Origin: an uncultured Granulosicoccaceae bacterium
GTDB taxonomy: Bacteria > Pseudomonadota > Gammaproteobacteria > Granulosicoccales > Granulosicoccaceae
DNA length: 52,755 nt
Direction of reading: 5' to 3'
NCBI GenBank assembly: GCA_938035945.1
Contig: CALHOU010000135.1
Coordinates: forward strand, 1-52,755
Shown: positions 1 through 9,357 of the stretch, in pieces
Layout: every line of letters starts with the position of its first letter
Position numbering within the stretch: the first letter of the stretch is position 1
Notes under the pieces: generated by a model
What the model saw: only the letters and a program-made list of their open reading frames with translations
What the model was told of the DNA's origin: nothing
Databases searched by the model: none
Translations under genes and position numbers: made by a program

Positions 1-333
1 CCACCCCCATTAGATGGCATTTGGGCGACCGCGCCTTTTCTTCATAACGGCAGCGTGCCAACCATTCGCGCTGTACTCGATAGTAGTAAACGCCCGTTAC
101 TGTGGCACCATCTAAACGTTAGCAAGCTAAAGCAATCGGACTATGATCAAAAAAATTTAGGTTGGAATTTTAACTCGATCGATGCTGATGCTGAATTGCA
201 ACAACTGCCCATTGATAAGCAATGGGTATACGACACACGTCGCGAAGGCTATGCAAACACTGGACATCAATTTGGCGATGCCTTAACCGGTGCACAACGA
301 GACGCCGTTATCGAATACTTAAAAACCTTGTAA
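1..333 (+). CDS. C-terminal fragment of a di-heme c-type cytochrome / peroxidase-like protein
   Basis: The frame is open from the first base and ends in TAA at 331-333, so this is the last 110 codons of a gene that starts outside the window. The stretch LDGIWATAPFLHNGSVPT, immediately at the left edge, is the hallmark of the C-terminal heme domain of di-heme cytochromes related to bacterial cytochrome c peroxidase and the RoxA-like group; in these the loop lies near the distal heme. No CxxCH motif is left in the visible part, so heme binding cannot be checked here. Being a c-type cytochrome, the full protein would act in the periplasm. It ends 64 nt before the convergent flavin monooxygenase gene. 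The exact subfamily and substrate cannot be told from the fragment. Confidence 0.75.
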   Translation, partial: PPPLDGIWATAPFLHNGSVPTIRAVLDSSKRPLLWHHLNVSKLKQSDYDQKNLGWNFNSIDADAELQQLPIDKQWVYDTRREGYANTGHQFGDALTGAQRDAVIEYLKTL

Positions 334-397
334 CGCGATGAGAGAAAGTAATCAAGGGTAGCCGATACTTGTTGAGTATCGGATGGGTCAGAAGCGA

Positions 398-1648
398 TTA
401 GCGCGAAGCATCATGATGCGCCATATATTGCCGGTGAATCGTAATATGATCAGCTAACAGTTTCGCGTCATGCCAAACTCCCCAAATAAACGAAGAACCG
501 CGGCTCGATTGCCAAGGCAGGCCCAAAAAGTATATGCCGGGTTCTGTTGATATGCCGCGTTGGTGTTGTGGTTTACCTGATTCATCAAACGCGTCCACTT
601 TCATCCAACTGTAGTCTGCAGAAAAACCCGTCGCCCAAATAATCGTATTGACGTTGTTATCAGCCAGATGGAGTTCAGATAAAGGATGACTAACGCAATC
701 AGGTTCAGGTTCCACACGTCGAGCTTCTGGGTCTTCTGGTAAATCAATGCCGGTACGTTCAACATAGGCATCAGCTTCATCAAGCACCGATAAATAATTT
801 GCGTCCCCATTGGCAATGTTCTCAGCTAAATCAGAAGCAAAGCTTAAAACGCCATCTTTATAATGTGCAGTCATACCGACCAAGGTCATACCTTCGTTGG
901 CAAGACGTTTAAAGTCTATGGTTTTACCGCCATGTGCACCGCTAACTGAAATAGTAACGTGTTGCGTGCCTGGGTCCATCACTTGCATTTCCCATTTACC
1001 TAACACACCTAACCACCAAACAAAGTCGTGTCCGCGATAGGCCCGTGGAGGTCGATCGTGTGGGCCGACAGATAAATACACTTGTCTACCGGCACGTTGA
1101 AGTTCATCAGCGATTTGCGTACCGGAAGAACCGGAACCGACAACAAGTACCGCACCGTCTGCCAACTGCTCTGGGTTCTTATAGTCGTGCGAATGCATTT
1201 GCATAACAGCAGCATCGCTTGGAACAATCGGCGGTATCAAAGGCGTTTGAAATGGACCCGTCGCGGCGACAACGCGGTTAGCTTCAATAACGCCATCTGA
1301 TGTGGTGACTTGAAAGCCCGATCGGCCTACGTTTTTCTCAACTAATTCAACATCCACACCGCAGCGAATAGGCGCATCGAATTTTTTGGCATAGTCGACA
1401 AAGTATTCGGCGACCGCTTCTTTATCGGCGAACGCATTTGGGTTTAAGTCTTTAAACTCCATGTTCGGAAAACGGTCATGCCAGGCAGGGCCATTGGCCA
1501 CCAGCGAATCCCAACGTGCCGTGCGCCAGCGCTCAGCTATTCGGAAGCGTTCCAACACAAGGTGCGGCACACCTTGATTGGTCAGGTGTTCGCTCATGGC
1601 CACACCGGCTTGTCCAGCACCAACGACTAAGGTATCTATCTTTTCCAT
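398..1648 (-). CDS. flavin-containing monooxygenase-like NAD(P)/FAD oxidoreductase (CzcO-like)
   Basis: 416 residues. The N terminus carries the FAD Rossmann motif GAGQAG (residues about 10-15), followed by a glutamate-ending strand (LVLER). A second nucleotide motif, GSGSSG, in the middle fits NADPH binding, and ATGF near residue 345 is the ATG motif usual in flavin monooxygenases. This architecture is known from class B flavoprotein monooxygenases and from proteins called CzcO-like, which oxidise N- or S-centres or ketones; the substrate here is unknown. It is the last gene of a leftward operon with the DUF1028 gene (2 nt upstream) and the RidA gene, which suggests oxidation of an amine or amide-like compound. 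That link is an inference. Confidence 0.85.
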   Translation of the reverse strand: MEKIDTLVVGAGQAGVAMSEHLTNQGVPHLVLERFRIAERWRTARWDSLVANGPAWHDRFPNMEFKDLNPNAFADKEAVAEYFVDYAKKFDAPIRCGVDVELVEKNVGRSGFQVTTSDGVIEANRVVAATGPFQTPLIPPIVPSDAAVMQMHSHDYKNPEQLADGAVLVVGSGSSGTQIADELQRAGRQVYLSVGPHDRPPRAYRGHDFVWWLGVLGKWEMQVMDPGTQHVTISVSGAHGGKTIDFKRLANEGMTLVGMTAHYKDGVLSFASDLAENIANGDANYLSVLDEADAYVERTGIDLPEDPEARRVEPEPDCVSHPLSELHLADNNVNTIIWATGFSADYSWMKVDAFDESGKPQHQRGISTEPGIYFLGLPWQSSRGSSFIWGVWHDAKLLADHITIHRQYMAHHDASR

Positions 1649-1650
1649 GT

Positions 1651-2325
1651 TTATTGATCGCCAGGTACACCGTAGGAAGGGGCTTCACGCGGGTCTGACG
1701 CGCGTTGCAAGTAGGCATCGAGTTGTGGTTTGTAAATGTCCCAAGCGGTAGCAATGTTTTCGATTGGGCAATCGGTTGTCCAGTCGCAACGCAAATCCGC
1801 AACCGGCCAGGCGACTTTATCAACGATTTTCATACCAGCTGAATGAATCGGTCCAGCTTCGCCGCCTGCGCTTAATCCTGCGTGCATGGCCGCGATAAGA
1901 CGATCGCCAATGTGCCCAGTGGCATCCAGATACGCATCGACAATGCGCTGCGGTACGGTATCGTTTGCCAGCAAATTACCGCCGGAGGCTACATTGTTCG
2001 CTTTAGCATCGGTCCAAATACCTAAGGAATTTTCACCTGAATGAATCGCCGTTAACCCATTAGTATCCACAGCTAACACTTGTCGGTATTCTAAAAATTC
2101 GGCTTCATGTTGAATACGTTGAATCGCTTGTTCGGCGTTTAAACCACTTTGCATAAAATCCAAAGCCATAGGACCCAAACTTGGATCGGTGATGTTTTGT
2201 GTAGCAACGGCACCGACACTTGCGCGTGCAAAAGAGCAGCGTGCTGCTACAGCTGGGGAGGAAGATGATATCGCTAAGCCAAACATGCCCGTGTTTGCGC
2301 AACGCGCAACTAATGAGAAAGTCAT
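1651..2325 (-). CDS. DUF1028 family protein (Ntn-hydrolase-like)
   Basis: 224 residues. The N terminus MTFSLVARC, then GLAISSSSPAVAARC and VGAVATQNITDPSLG, matches the conserved start of the DUF1028 family, whose members have a fold resembling N-terminal nucleophile hydrolases. The family length is about 220-300 residues, so this one is a short, complete form without the extra C-terminal peptidoglycan-binding-like domain of some members. Biochemical function of the family is not settled. The gene sits 3 nt after the RidA-like gene and 2 nt before the flavin monooxygenase gene, so the three are almost certainly co-transcribed. The ATG at 2325 is the natural start. Confidence 0.85.
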   Translation of the reverse strand: MTFSLVARCANTGMFGLAISSSSPAVAARCSFARASVGAVATQNITDPSLGPMALDFMQSGLNAEQAIQRIQHEAEFLEYRQVLAVDTNGLTAIHSGENSLGIWTDAKANNVASGGNLLANDTVPQRIVDAYLDATGHIGDRLIAAMHAGLSAGGEAGPIHSAGMKIVDKVAWPVADLRCDWTTDCPIENIATAWDIYKPQLDAYLQRASDPREAPSYGVPGDQ

Positions 2326-2328
2326 TGA

Positions 2329-2745
2329 TCAGTCCGGGATAACGGCGGTGCCGTCGATTTCAACAAGCCATTCCGGTCGAGCGAGTGCTTGCACAACCAG
2401 TCCGGTGGAAACTGGATATACGTCTTTTATATATTCGCCCATGGTGCGGTACACCGCTTCGCGATGACGCACATCGGTTATGTATACAACCACTTTCACC
2501 AAGTGGCTCATGTTGCCACCGGCTTCTTCGATCAACTGTTTGATGTTCTGCATTACTTTATGCGTTTGTTCTACGGGGTCATGGCTATCGATGTTTTTCG
2601 CATCGTCTAAGTTCTGTGGACATTGACCACGTAGGTAAACAGTTTTGCCGCCATGAGTCACCACCGCTTGACATAGGTCGTTGTCGAGGTTTTGTTCCGG
2701 GTAAGTATCCGAGGTGTTGAATTTACGGATTCGGGTATGCGTCAC
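2329..2745 (-). CDS. RidA/YjgF family protein (imine deaminase-like)
   Basis: I place the start at the GTG 2743-2745, giving 138 residues that begin THTRIRKFNTSDTYPEQ, the usual beginning of this RidA subgroup. A GGAG sits 6 nt upstream of that GTG, whereas the longer frame up to 2820 adds 25 residues with no family resemblance. The middle has TVYLRGQCPQNLDD, and the C terminus ends in RPEWLVEIDGTAVI, both RidA hallmarks (the arginine binds the substrate carboxylate). RidA proteins hydrolyse reactive enamines/imines made by PLP enzymes and amino-acid oxidases; others in the superfamily act in amino-acid or N-heterocycle catabolism. It is first in the ridA / DUF1028 / monooxygenase operon, divergent from dgcN. 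Confidence 0.88.
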   Translation of the reverse strand: MTHTRIRKFNTSDTYPEQNLDNDLCQAVVTHGGKTVYLRGQCPQNLDDAKNIDSHDPVEQTHKVMQNIKQLIEEAGGNMSHLVKVVVYITDVRHREAVYRTMGEYIKDVYPVSTGLVVQALARPEWLVEIDGTAVIPD

Positions 2746-2979
2746 AAACGGCTCCAGATTGGGATTTACAAGAAAAAATCGTGAACTTCGTACGATATAC
2801 AAATGGGGCAAAGGCGGCAATGTTTAGTGGAATCCTGTTGGTATAAAATTGGTTCATTCTAATGTTGCTGCTTATGCGATTTGCCCATCAATCAGGCCGT
2901 TTCAGGCAAGGCGTAAGTTTGCCAAATGTGGCAGCATACTGCCCACAATTTCGAATCAATAATTACAGAGTTTTCGCAC

Positions 2980-3981
2980 ATGCTATTAAAAACCCCATAC
3001 CTGCTGTTCTTGGGCGACGCTGTCGACCCACTGGCGGCGAAAGTTGCGCAAGGCATTAAAGATTGGCGCCCTGAGCACTGTGTTGGTCAATTTCGTCAGC
3101 CAGGCTGCAATGCCGATATGGGAATTGATGACCTCACCATTGCACAAGCGGTTGAACGTGGTGCGAAAACCCTGGTTGTCGGTGTGGCTAACCGTGGCGG
3201 TGTTATCAGCGAATCGTGGATATCTGTTTTCGAAGACGCCTTAAATGCCGGCATGGATATCGCCTCTGGCTTGCATAACTTACTTATTGATGAGCCGCGA
3301 CTAGTAAACCTGGCAGAAAAAACCGGCCAGTCGCTTATCGATGTTCGCGTACCGCAGCATGAGTACCCGATAGCAAACGGTGTTAGGCGCAAAGGTAAGC
3401 GATGCTTGGCGGTGGGTACAGATTGCTCGGTGGGCAAGATGTACACAGCCTTAGCGTTGGAGCAGTCGCTTAAGAAGATAGGAAAACTATCAACCTTTCG
3501 CGCAACTGGTCAAACCGGAATTCTTATTACTGGAAACGGTGTTCCATTGGATGCTGTGGTCGCTGACTTTATGGCAGGTTCCGTTGAGTGGTTAACACCC
3601 GATGCTAACGATCCTAACCACTGGGATTTAATTGAAGGGCAGGGCAGTTTGTTCCATGCCAGTTATTCTGGCGTGACCTTGGCCTTGATTCATGGCGGTG
3701 CGCCAGATGCGCTTATTTTATGCCACGAACCAACCAGAGAACACATGCGCGGATTACCAAACTACACATTGCCAACGCTCGAACAGCTTCGCGATACGGC
3801 CTTGAGTCTTGCACACATCGTAAACCCAGATTGTAAAGTGGTCGGTATTTCGATTAACACGGCGGCTTTGTCTGCAGACGAAGCGAAAACCTTGTTAGCC
3901 GATATTGAAGCAAAAATGGGATTACCAACCGTTGATCCTTTTCGAGACAGTGCCGATCGTTTAGCCCAGGCATTATCATGA
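2980..3981 (+). CDS. dgcN: DUF1611 family protein, DgcN-type D-glutamate N-acetyltransferase
   Basis: 333 residues from the ATG at 2980, which gives the family-typical start KTPYLLFLGD; the frame stays open further upstream to 2926 but those residues do not fit. The N-terminal half contains DWRPEHCVGQFRQPGCNADMG and GVANRGG, conserved in DUF1611. A P-loop, GTDCSVGKM (about 146-154), opens the C-terminal nucleotide-binding-like domain. The family was long called DUF1611; DgcN of this family is reported to N-acetylate D-glutamate so that its partner DgcA can racemise N-acetyl-D-glutamate for use as carbon and nitrogen. The following gene overlaps by 4 nt (ATGA) and is the matching racemase, which makes the assignment strong. 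Function is by homology and context. Confidence 0.88.
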   Translation: MLLKTPYLLFLGDAVDPLAAKVAQGIKDWRPEHCVGQFRQPGCNADMGIDDLTIAQAVERGAKTLVVGVANRGGVISESWISVFEDALNAGMDIASGLHNLLIDEPRLVNLAEKTGQSLIDVRVPQHEYPIANGVRRKGKRCLAVGTDCSVGKMYTALALEQSLKKIGKLSTFRATGQTGILITGNGVPLDAVVADFMAGSVEWLTPDANDPNHWDLIEGQGSLFHASYSGVTLALIHGGAPDALILCHEPTREHMRGLPNYTLPTLEQLRDTALSLAHIVNPDCKVVGISINTAALSADEAKTLLADIEAKMGLPTVDPFRDSADRLAQALS

Positions 3982-4955
3982 GGCTCAGCGTCAGCAATGA
4001 TGCGTTTCAACTCGCGCAGGTGTTTACCATCTCGCGTGGGTCTCGCACCGAAGCAAAGGTGATTACCGTCAAGCTTGCGCAAGATGGCTATGCAGGCTTC
4101 GGCGAATGCGTTCCGTATGCACGCTATGGCGAGAGTATGGAGTCAGTTAATGTGCAAATCGAATCAGTGCGTGGCGCTATTGAAGACGGCATGAACCGAC
4201 AAGAACTGCAAACAGCCCTGCCAGCAGGAACCGCGCGTAATGCATTGGATTGTGCGATGTGGGACTTAGAAGCGAAACAATCAAACACATCAGTTTGGAA
4301 GCTTGCAGGTCTTAGTGAGCCGGGTCCGGTGACGAGCTGCTACACCTTGTCGCTTGGCGAGCCGGATTCAATGCGCGAGGCAGCGGCAAAACACAGTGAG
4401 ATGCCGGTGTTAAAAATAAAACTCGGTGGTGAAGGGGATATTGAACGCTTGCGGGCTGTTCGTGAAGGTGCCCCATCGAGCCGATTAGTTGTTGATGCAA
4501 ACGAGGGTTGGAGTGTCGACGGGTATTTAGAATTGGCGCCAGTTATGTTGGAGCTGGGCGTTGCACTTGTTGAACAACCTTTGCCGGCTGGCGACGATGA
4601 CGCGCTTAAAGGAATAGAGCGTAGCTTGCCAATTTGTGCCGATGAGTCTTGTCACGGTGTTAAGTCTCTGGAGCATCTACATGGCAAGTATGATTTTATC
4701 AATATCAAGCTGGATAAAACCGGTGGGCTAACAGAGGGGCTGGCTTTAAAGGCTGCAGCTGAAGCGGCTGGCTTTAAAATCATGGTTGGTTGTATGGTCA
4801 GCACATCTTTAGCGATGGCGCCAGCGGTGCTAGTGGCACAAGGTGCGCAAGTGGTTGATCTGGATGGGCCTTTGCTACTGGCCGAAGATAGGGACCCACC
4901 GATCGCCTTTAACGGTGCGATTATGTCGCCAGCGCCGGCTGCACTTTGGGGATGA
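3978..4955 (+). CDS. dgcA: enolase-superfamily N-acetyl-D-glutamate racemase / dipeptide epimerase-like, DgcA type
   Basis: 325 residues. It has all landmarks of the muconate lactonizing / Ala-Glu epimerase branch of the enolase superfamily: KIK (K146, K148) as one acid-base, metal ligands D173 (VVDANEGW), E199 (LVEQPL) and D222 (CADES), and the opposite lysine K244 (INIKLDK). The N-terminal capping domain occupies about residues 1-115 and the barrel follows. It overlaps dgcN by 4 nt, so translation is coupled. With dgcN it would turn D-glutamate, via the N-acetyl form, to the L series; sequence alone could equally mean an L-Ala-D/L-Glu epimerase of wall recycling. The dgcN partner favours the former. 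A strong hairpin follows directly after the stop. Confidence 0.88.
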   Translation: MRLSVSNDAFQLAQVFTISRGSRTEAKVITVKLAQDGYAGFGECVPYARYGESMESVNVQIESVRGAIEDGMNRQELQTALPAGTARNALDCAMWDLEAKQSNTSVWKLAGLSEPGPVTSCYTLSLGEPDSMREAAAKHSEMPVLKIKLGGEGDIERLRAVREGAPSSRLVVDANEGWSVDGYLELAPVMLELGVALVEQPLPAGDDDALKGIERSLPICADESCHGVKSLEHLHGKYDFINIKLDKTGGLTEGLALKAAAEAAGFKIMVGCMVSTSLAMAPAVLVAQGAQVVDLDGPLLLAEDRDPPIAFNGAIMSPAPAALWG

Positions 4956-4960
4956 AATAA

Positions 4961-4996
4961 AAAAGGGCCGGTGATACGAAATCAGCCGGCCCTTTT
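4961..4996. terminator. bidirectional intrinsic terminator between dgcA and the convergent membrane-protein gene
   Basis: The arms AAAAGGGCCGG (4961-4971) and CCGGCCCTTTT (4986-4996) are fully complementary over 11 bp; a TGAT/ATCA pair extends the stem with one bulged G. The T-run ending on either strand makes it usable in both directions, as expected between two convergent genes (stops at 4955 and 5015). Confidence 0.9.
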
Positions 4997-5014
4997 GTTG
5001 ACTTGGGGTTGCGG

Positions 5015-5440
5015 TTACTTATTACGATTAACAATCTTTTCGTCAACCTTCTTACCCATTTTATCAACGCCTGTAGCCACGTTGTTCTTAATCTTGTTGA
5101 GCATGCCGTCTTCGTTTTTAACTTCGTTAGAAACCCGCTCGCGAATACCGCTGGTTTTCTCGCGCATTTTCTCAGCCGTGTCAGACTGACGCGCATCGCT
5201 GATTTTCTCGCCTAAAGCGCTGCTCGCATCAGCGGACTTCTTTTTGATATTGTTGACAACATTACCAACTTTGTCTTCGTTGTCGCCTTCGCCAAGAGCG
5301 GTAAAGCTTGCGAATAGACCTTTATCGCTAGCAACGTTCTCATCATGCATGTGGGCGTCGACCCACTGTTTCTCATTGATGCCGTTGAGCAATAACCAAG
5401 CGAAAAGTGCAATCAAAAACAGTGAAATTAACCAGATCAT
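5015..5440 (-). CDS. small single-pass membrane protein with charged helical tail, unknown
   Basis: 141 residues. Residues 1-19 are one hydrophobic segment (MIWLISLFLIALFAWLLLN), and the rest is polar, rich in K, E, D, N and S, with spacing that suggests long amphipathic helices (repeats of KMREKTSGIRERV and NKIKNNVATGVDKMGKKV type). The tail resembles stress- or LEA-like helical proteins in composition only, and I do not recognise a family. It ends at the shared terminator with dgcA and stands alone, opposite in direction to dgcNA and pntAB. Membrane anchoring with the tail in either compartment is possible. The ATG at 5440 begins exactly at the hydrophobic segment. Confidence 0.7.
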   Translation of the reverse strand: MIWLISLFLIALFAWLLLNGINEKQWVDAHMHDENVASDKGLFASFTALGEGDNEDKVGNVVNNIKKKSADASSALGEKISDARQSDTAEKMREKTSGIRERVSNEVKNEDGMLNKIKNNVATGVDKMGKKVDEKIVNRNK

Positions 5441-5785
5441 TTAGATCTCCAAATTGGTTGGTTGGGATAGTGCAAAGTGTACATAGTCGGCGATGCTTTA
5501 TTCAAGCATTCGTCAGTGAAAATGCTGCAATACATCAGCACAATACTTGTTACCGTTATCGGGATTGTTTCACAAGCCTTAAACTCGTGCGCCGATCAAA
5601 TTGTCAACAATTGATTAACAAAGGCTATGCGTTGTATTTCTGCAACTAATACACAACATAAGTGAGGCAGAATTACTACGCTAATTTGCGCGTCTAACGT
5701 ACAATTACTGTTATTGCTGTGGTGCTTCGAGCAACAACTGCTCAATCTGGAACCACTTATCATCTTGAACTTAGGAGTATCGTCA
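5441..5785. other. intergenic region upstream of pntA
   Basis: 345 nt between the divergent membrane-protein gene and pntA. It must hold both promoters. I see an AT-rich stretch with TTGTCAACAATTGATTAACAA around 5598-5620 and a poor -35/-10 like pair closer to pntA (TTGCGC, 17 nt, TGTTAT near 5687-5715), neither convincing. An AGGAG at about 5773-5777 is the ribosome binding site that decides the pntA start. No RNA gene or conserved small protein was recognised. Confidence 0.4.
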
Positions 5786-7354
5786 GTGGATATTGGTGTT
5801 CCAAAGGAAAGCCATGACGGCGAACGTCGTGTCGCTTTAACCCCGGAAACGGCTAAACACATTCAAAAGCTTGGGCACACATTGCGTGTGGAAGCCGGTG
5901 CCGGATTGGCGGCGAGTATTTCCGATCAGGCATACACGGAGGCTGGCGTCGAAGTGGTGTCAGACACAAAATCTTTGTATCAGCAATCCGACATGATTCT
6001 AAAAGTCCGAGCACCCGGCGAACACCCTGGTTTGGGCGATGAAGTGGAACTGCTAAAGCCTGGCTCGACGCTCGCAAGTTTTATCTGGCCTGCCCAGAAT
6101 GAAGACCTGATGAGTAAACTTGCCAAACGCGACCTGACTGTGTTGGCGCTCGATTCTGTTCCACGAATTTCTCGTGCACAAAAACTCGATGCCTTGAGCT
6201 CAATGGCCAACATCGCCGGTTACCGAGCCGTGGTTGAAGCGGCAAATCATTTTGGTCGATTTTTTACCGGGCAAGTAACTGCCGCCGGCAAAGTGCCACC
6301 GGCTAAAGTCATGGTGATTGGCGCAGGTGTAGCGGGGCTTGCGGCGATCGGTGCAGCTAAAGGCATGGGCGCGATTGTGCGGGCATTCGATACCCGACCA
6401 GAAGTGAAAGAACAAGTTGAAAGTATGGGCGCTGAATTTTTAGAACTCGACTTTGAAGAAGATGACGATGCTGCCGGCGAGGGTGGTTACGCCAAAGTGA
6501 TGAGTAAAGCGTTTATCGATGCAGAGATGGCTTTATTCCGTGAACAGGCCAAAGATGTCGATATCATTATCACAACTGCCTTGATTCCCGGAAAGCCGGC
6601 ACCGGAGCTCATTACAACCGATATGGTTGAGTCTATGAAGCCAGGCAGTGTTGTTGTTGACTTAGCGGCAGAACAGGGCGGTAACTGCAAGTTGACCAAA
6701 GCCAATGAAGTGATTAAACACGGTGATGTTACGTTGATTGGTTATACCGACTTGCCAAGCCGATTGGCGGCGCAATCAAGTCAACTCTACGGTACGAACC
6801 TGCGTCACCTCATCACTGACCTAACGCCCGAAAAGGATGGCGTTATAAACGTGAACATGGATGACGAAGTTATCCGTGGTGCCACCGTGATTAATAAAGG
6901 TGAGGTTACGTGGCCACCTCCAGCGCCGAAACTCTCTGCTGCACCAACACCCACGGCGGCACCGGTAGTCTCCGCAGCCGATTTGGCCGCAGCCGCAGAA
7001 GAGGCTAAACCCTCTGGATTGAAAACCTTAGTTGGCGCAGGTATTGGCGTGCTCGTGCTGCTTGCAATCGGTCGCGTCGCACCGGCAGATTTTATGAGTC
7101 ACCTTACGGTTTTCGTATTAGCGTGTTTTATTGGCTATCAAGTCATTTGGAGTGTTACGCCCTCATTGCATACGCCACTCATGAGCGTGACCAATGCTAT
7201 TAGCGGCATTATTGTCGTGGGTGCTGTACTGCAGATATCCTCAGGCTCGGGTCTTGTTGCTTTTCTTGCGGCTATTGCCGTGCTAATTGCCAGCATCAAC
7301 ATTGCCGGTGGTTTTTTAGTTACTCAGCGCATGCTGAAGATGTTCAGGAAATAA
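5786..7354 (+). CDS. pntA: proton-translocating NAD(P) transhydrogenase, alpha subunit
   Basis: 522 residues from the GTG at 5786, chosen because AGGAG lies 8-9 nt upstream and the protein then begins [19 protein letters not shown], the standard PntA start; the frame is open 24 codons further upstream without such support. Residues about 1-385 form the NAD(H)-binding domain dI, with the Rossmann motif [18 protein letters not shown] and the RPEVKEQ segment. A proline/alanine-rich linker leads to a C-terminal membrane part with four predicted helices, ending RMLKMFRK. This is the fused PntA arrangement of enterobacteria and other Gammaproteobacteria (about 510 residues in E. coli), not the split PntAA/PntAB of alphaproteobacteria. 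With PntB it exchanges hydride between NADH and NADP+ in the inner membrane, driven by the proton gradient. pntB follows after 4 nt. Confidence 0.97.
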   Translation: MDIGVPKESHDGERRVALTPETAKHIQKLGHTLRVEAGAGLAASISDQAYTEAGVEVVSDTKSLYQQSDMILKVRAPGEHPGLGDEVELLKPGSTLASFIWPAQNEDLMSKLAKRDLTVLALDSVPRISRAQKLDALSSMANIAGYRAVVEAANHFGRFFTGQVTAAGKVPPAKVMVIGAGVAGLAAIGAAKGMGAIVRAFDTRPEVKEQVESMGAEFLELDFEEDDDAAGEGGYAKVMSKAFIDAEMALFREQAKDVDIIITTALIPGKPAPELITTDMVESMKPGSVVVDLAAEQGGNCKLTKANEVIKHGDVTLIGYTDLPSRLAAQSSQLYGTNLRHLITDLTPEKDGVINVNMDDEVIRGATVINKGEVTWPPPAPKLSAAPTPTAAPVVSAADLAAAAEEAKPSGLKTLVGAGIGVLVLLAIGRVAPADFMSHLTVFVLACFIGYQVIWSVTPSLHTPLMSVTNAISGIIVVGAVLQISSGSGLVAFLAAIAVLIASINIAGGFLVTQRMLKMFRK

Positions 7355-7358
7355 AGTA

Positions 7359-8750
7359 ATGAATCAAGGTATGGTTACTGCGGCTTACATTATCGCCGCC
7401 ATTTTATTTATTCTGAGCTTGGCTGGATTAAGCAAACAGGAAACCGCTCGTCGAGGCAACGTGTTTGGCATAGCCGGTATGGCTATCGCTGTTTTGGCGA
7501 CAATACTCAGTCCCAACGTGACCAGCTATGGCTGGTTGATTGTGATGATGGTTATCGGCGGAGGCATTGGCGCGTACTTGGCTGCGCGTGTGCAAATGAC
7601 GCAAATGCCAGAGTTGGTTGCTATATTGCACAGCTTTGTCGGTTTGGCTGCGGTGCTGGTTGGTTTTGCAAGTTATCTCGATCCCGATTCGCATTTAGAA
7701 GGTGCGGCCGGCACTATTCACAACGTTGAAATTTACTTAGGCATTCTTATTGGTGCGCTAACGTTCACCGGGTCTGTTGTTGCATTTGGCAAACTCAACG
7801 GCAAGATCGGTAGCAAGCCATTAATGCTTCCTCACCGACATCTTTTAAACATCGGCATCGGTGTTGTGTGCTTAATCCTGATGTTTATCTTCTTGGGTGC
7901 AGGCAAAGGAGCGGGTGCTGCCATACTTGTGCTTATGACCTTATTGGCCTTTGCGTTTGGCGTGCACATGGTCATGGCGATAGGCGGTGCGGATATGCCC
8001 GTCGTTATATCAATGCTGAACAGTTATTCGGGTTGGGCGGCAGCTGCAACAGGATTCATGCTATCAAACGATTTATTGATTGTTGTGGGTGCATTGGTGG
8101 GTAGTAGTGGCGCAATCTTGAGTTACATCATGTGCCGCGCAATGAACCGTAAGTTTCTCAGCGTGATCATGGGTGGTTTTGGTAATGCACCGACGTCAGC
8201 CGGTGCCGATGAAGATGAAGAGCAGGGAGAGGCCGTCCCAATTAGCGCTGATGAAGTGGCGCAATTATGTAAGGATGCAGAATCAGTAGTTATCGTTCCA
8301 GGCTACGGCATGGCCGTCGCGCACGCACAGCATCCAGTATCAGAATTAACCACCCAGCTACGTAAAGCAGGCGTTGATGTGAAATTTGCCATTCATCCAG
8401 TGGCAGGGCGCATGCCCGGTCATATGAATGTTTTACTTGCTGAGGCAAATGTGCCCTACGACCTTGTGCTCGAAATGGATGAAATAAACGATGACTTAGG
8501 CGATGTTGATGTCGTGATTGTTATCGGTGCGAATGACATTGTAAATCCATCGGCATTGGATAATCCGAACAGTCCGATCGCTGGTATGCCGGTGTTGGAA
8601 GTTTGGAATGCAAAACAAGTCATCGTATCCAAACGCGGCATGGCCACAGGCTACGCAGGTGTAGAGAATCCTTTGTTCTTTAAAGAAAACACGCGTATGT
8701 TATTTGGCGATGCCAAGGATAGCGTTAACGCCGTACTTGGCGCGCTCTAA
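7359..8750 (+). CDS. pntB: proton-translocating NAD(P) transhydrogenase, beta subunit
   Basis: 463 residues, the family's usual length. The N-terminal 265 residues are a series of membrane helices (domain dII), and the C-terminal 180 residues are the NADP(H)-binding domain dIII, with [51 protein letters not shown] and [16 protein letters not shown]. All of these are highly conserved in PntB. The gene starts 4 nt after pntA and ends just before a strong terminator, so the two make a closed operon. Its job is to supply NADPH. Confidence 0.97.
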   Translation: MNQGMVTAAYIIAAILFILSLAGLSKQETARRGNVFGIAGMAIAVLATILSPNVTSYGWLIVMMVIGGGIGAYLAARVQMTQMPELVAILHSFVGLAAVLVGFASYLDPDSHLEGAAGTIHNVEIYLGILIGALTFTGSVVAFGKLNGKIGSKPLMLPHRHLLNIGIGVVCLILMFIFLGAGKGAGAAILVLMTLLAFAFGVHMVMAIGGADMPVVISMLNSYSGWAAAATGFMLSNDLLIVVGALVGSSGAILSYIMCRAMNRKFLSVIMGGFGNAPTSAGADEDEEQGEAVPISADEVAQLCKDAESVVIVPGYGMAVAHAQHPVSELTTQLRKAGVDVKFAIHPVAGRMPGHMNVLLAEANVPYDLVLEMDEINDDLGDVDVVIVIGANDIVNPSALDNPNSPIAGMPVLEVWNAKQVIVSKRGMATGYAGVENPLFFKENTRMLFGDAKDSVNAVLGAL

Positions 8751-8758
8751 CTCTGTGC

Positions 8759-8794
8759 AGTGTGTCGACGATAACGTTGGCACACTTCTCTTTT
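8759..8794 (+). terminator. intrinsic terminator after pntB
   Basis: A 12-bp stem (8759-8770 with 8775-8786, two or three G-T pairs included) closes a four-base ATAA loop and is followed by TCTCTTTT. It lies 9 nt after the pntB stop codon. Confidence 0.85.
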
Positions 8795-9357
8795 GGCACG
8801 CTTTTATTATGTTGGCATGGATTTATCATTGCGCATAATCTGGCGATACCCATTTTTACTAGTTGATTCCTGGTCCAAACGGCTTACGTTATACGTCTAA
8901 CAATATCGCGCTTAAGCCTGACGCGCACCAAAGCCACGATGCCTAATTCGTCGCATTGGCGAAAACCGCTAATTCGACATTCCAGGCATTTATGGCATTT
9001 GCTTGTGGTTGAGGGCGGTTGGCCGGAATTAGAAATTGACGATTGGGTGTTTGGAGTCGGTGTTTATCGATAATTTAAAGGCATTTTGTGCGTCTAAAAC
9101 ACGTTTATAAATCGAAATTTTTCGCCTTTTTTTCGCCTTTTTTTCGCGTATTTGATGCTATTTTCTGATCATTTTCCTCGCATCCATGCGTAAGTATTAT
9201 GCGCTTATGCAGCGTATATATTGACGTTGTACTTTCAATTGTAGAACGAATTATAAAATCTTTCCCTGGCTTTGGTTTCTGGCCGAGGTTTGCTCAAGCT
9301 ATAAAGTTGCCGTTGTGAATGTTTGCCGCGCGTTGTTGGTCGAACAATCAAAAATGG
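8795..9357. other. long intergenic stretch without a recognisable gene
   Basis: About 560 nt between the pntB terminator and the end of putA, both of which point into it. No frame of useful length with coding character was seen, and no tRNA-like cloverleaf. It contains a small T-rich tandem repeat (9118-9148). No clear terminator for the putA transcript was found near 9357. It may be the remnant of a lost gene or hold a small RNA; I cannot support either. Confidence 0.5.
9118..9148. repeat. T-rich 11-bp tandem repeat, about 2.8 copies
   Basis: Units read TTTTTCGCC (9118-9126), TTTTTTTCGCC (9127-9137) and TTTTTTTCGCG (9138-9148). It lies in the long non-coding gap about 210 nt downstream of putA. 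Such a tract is prone to slippage. On the minus strand it is an A-rich tract. Confidence 0.8.
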
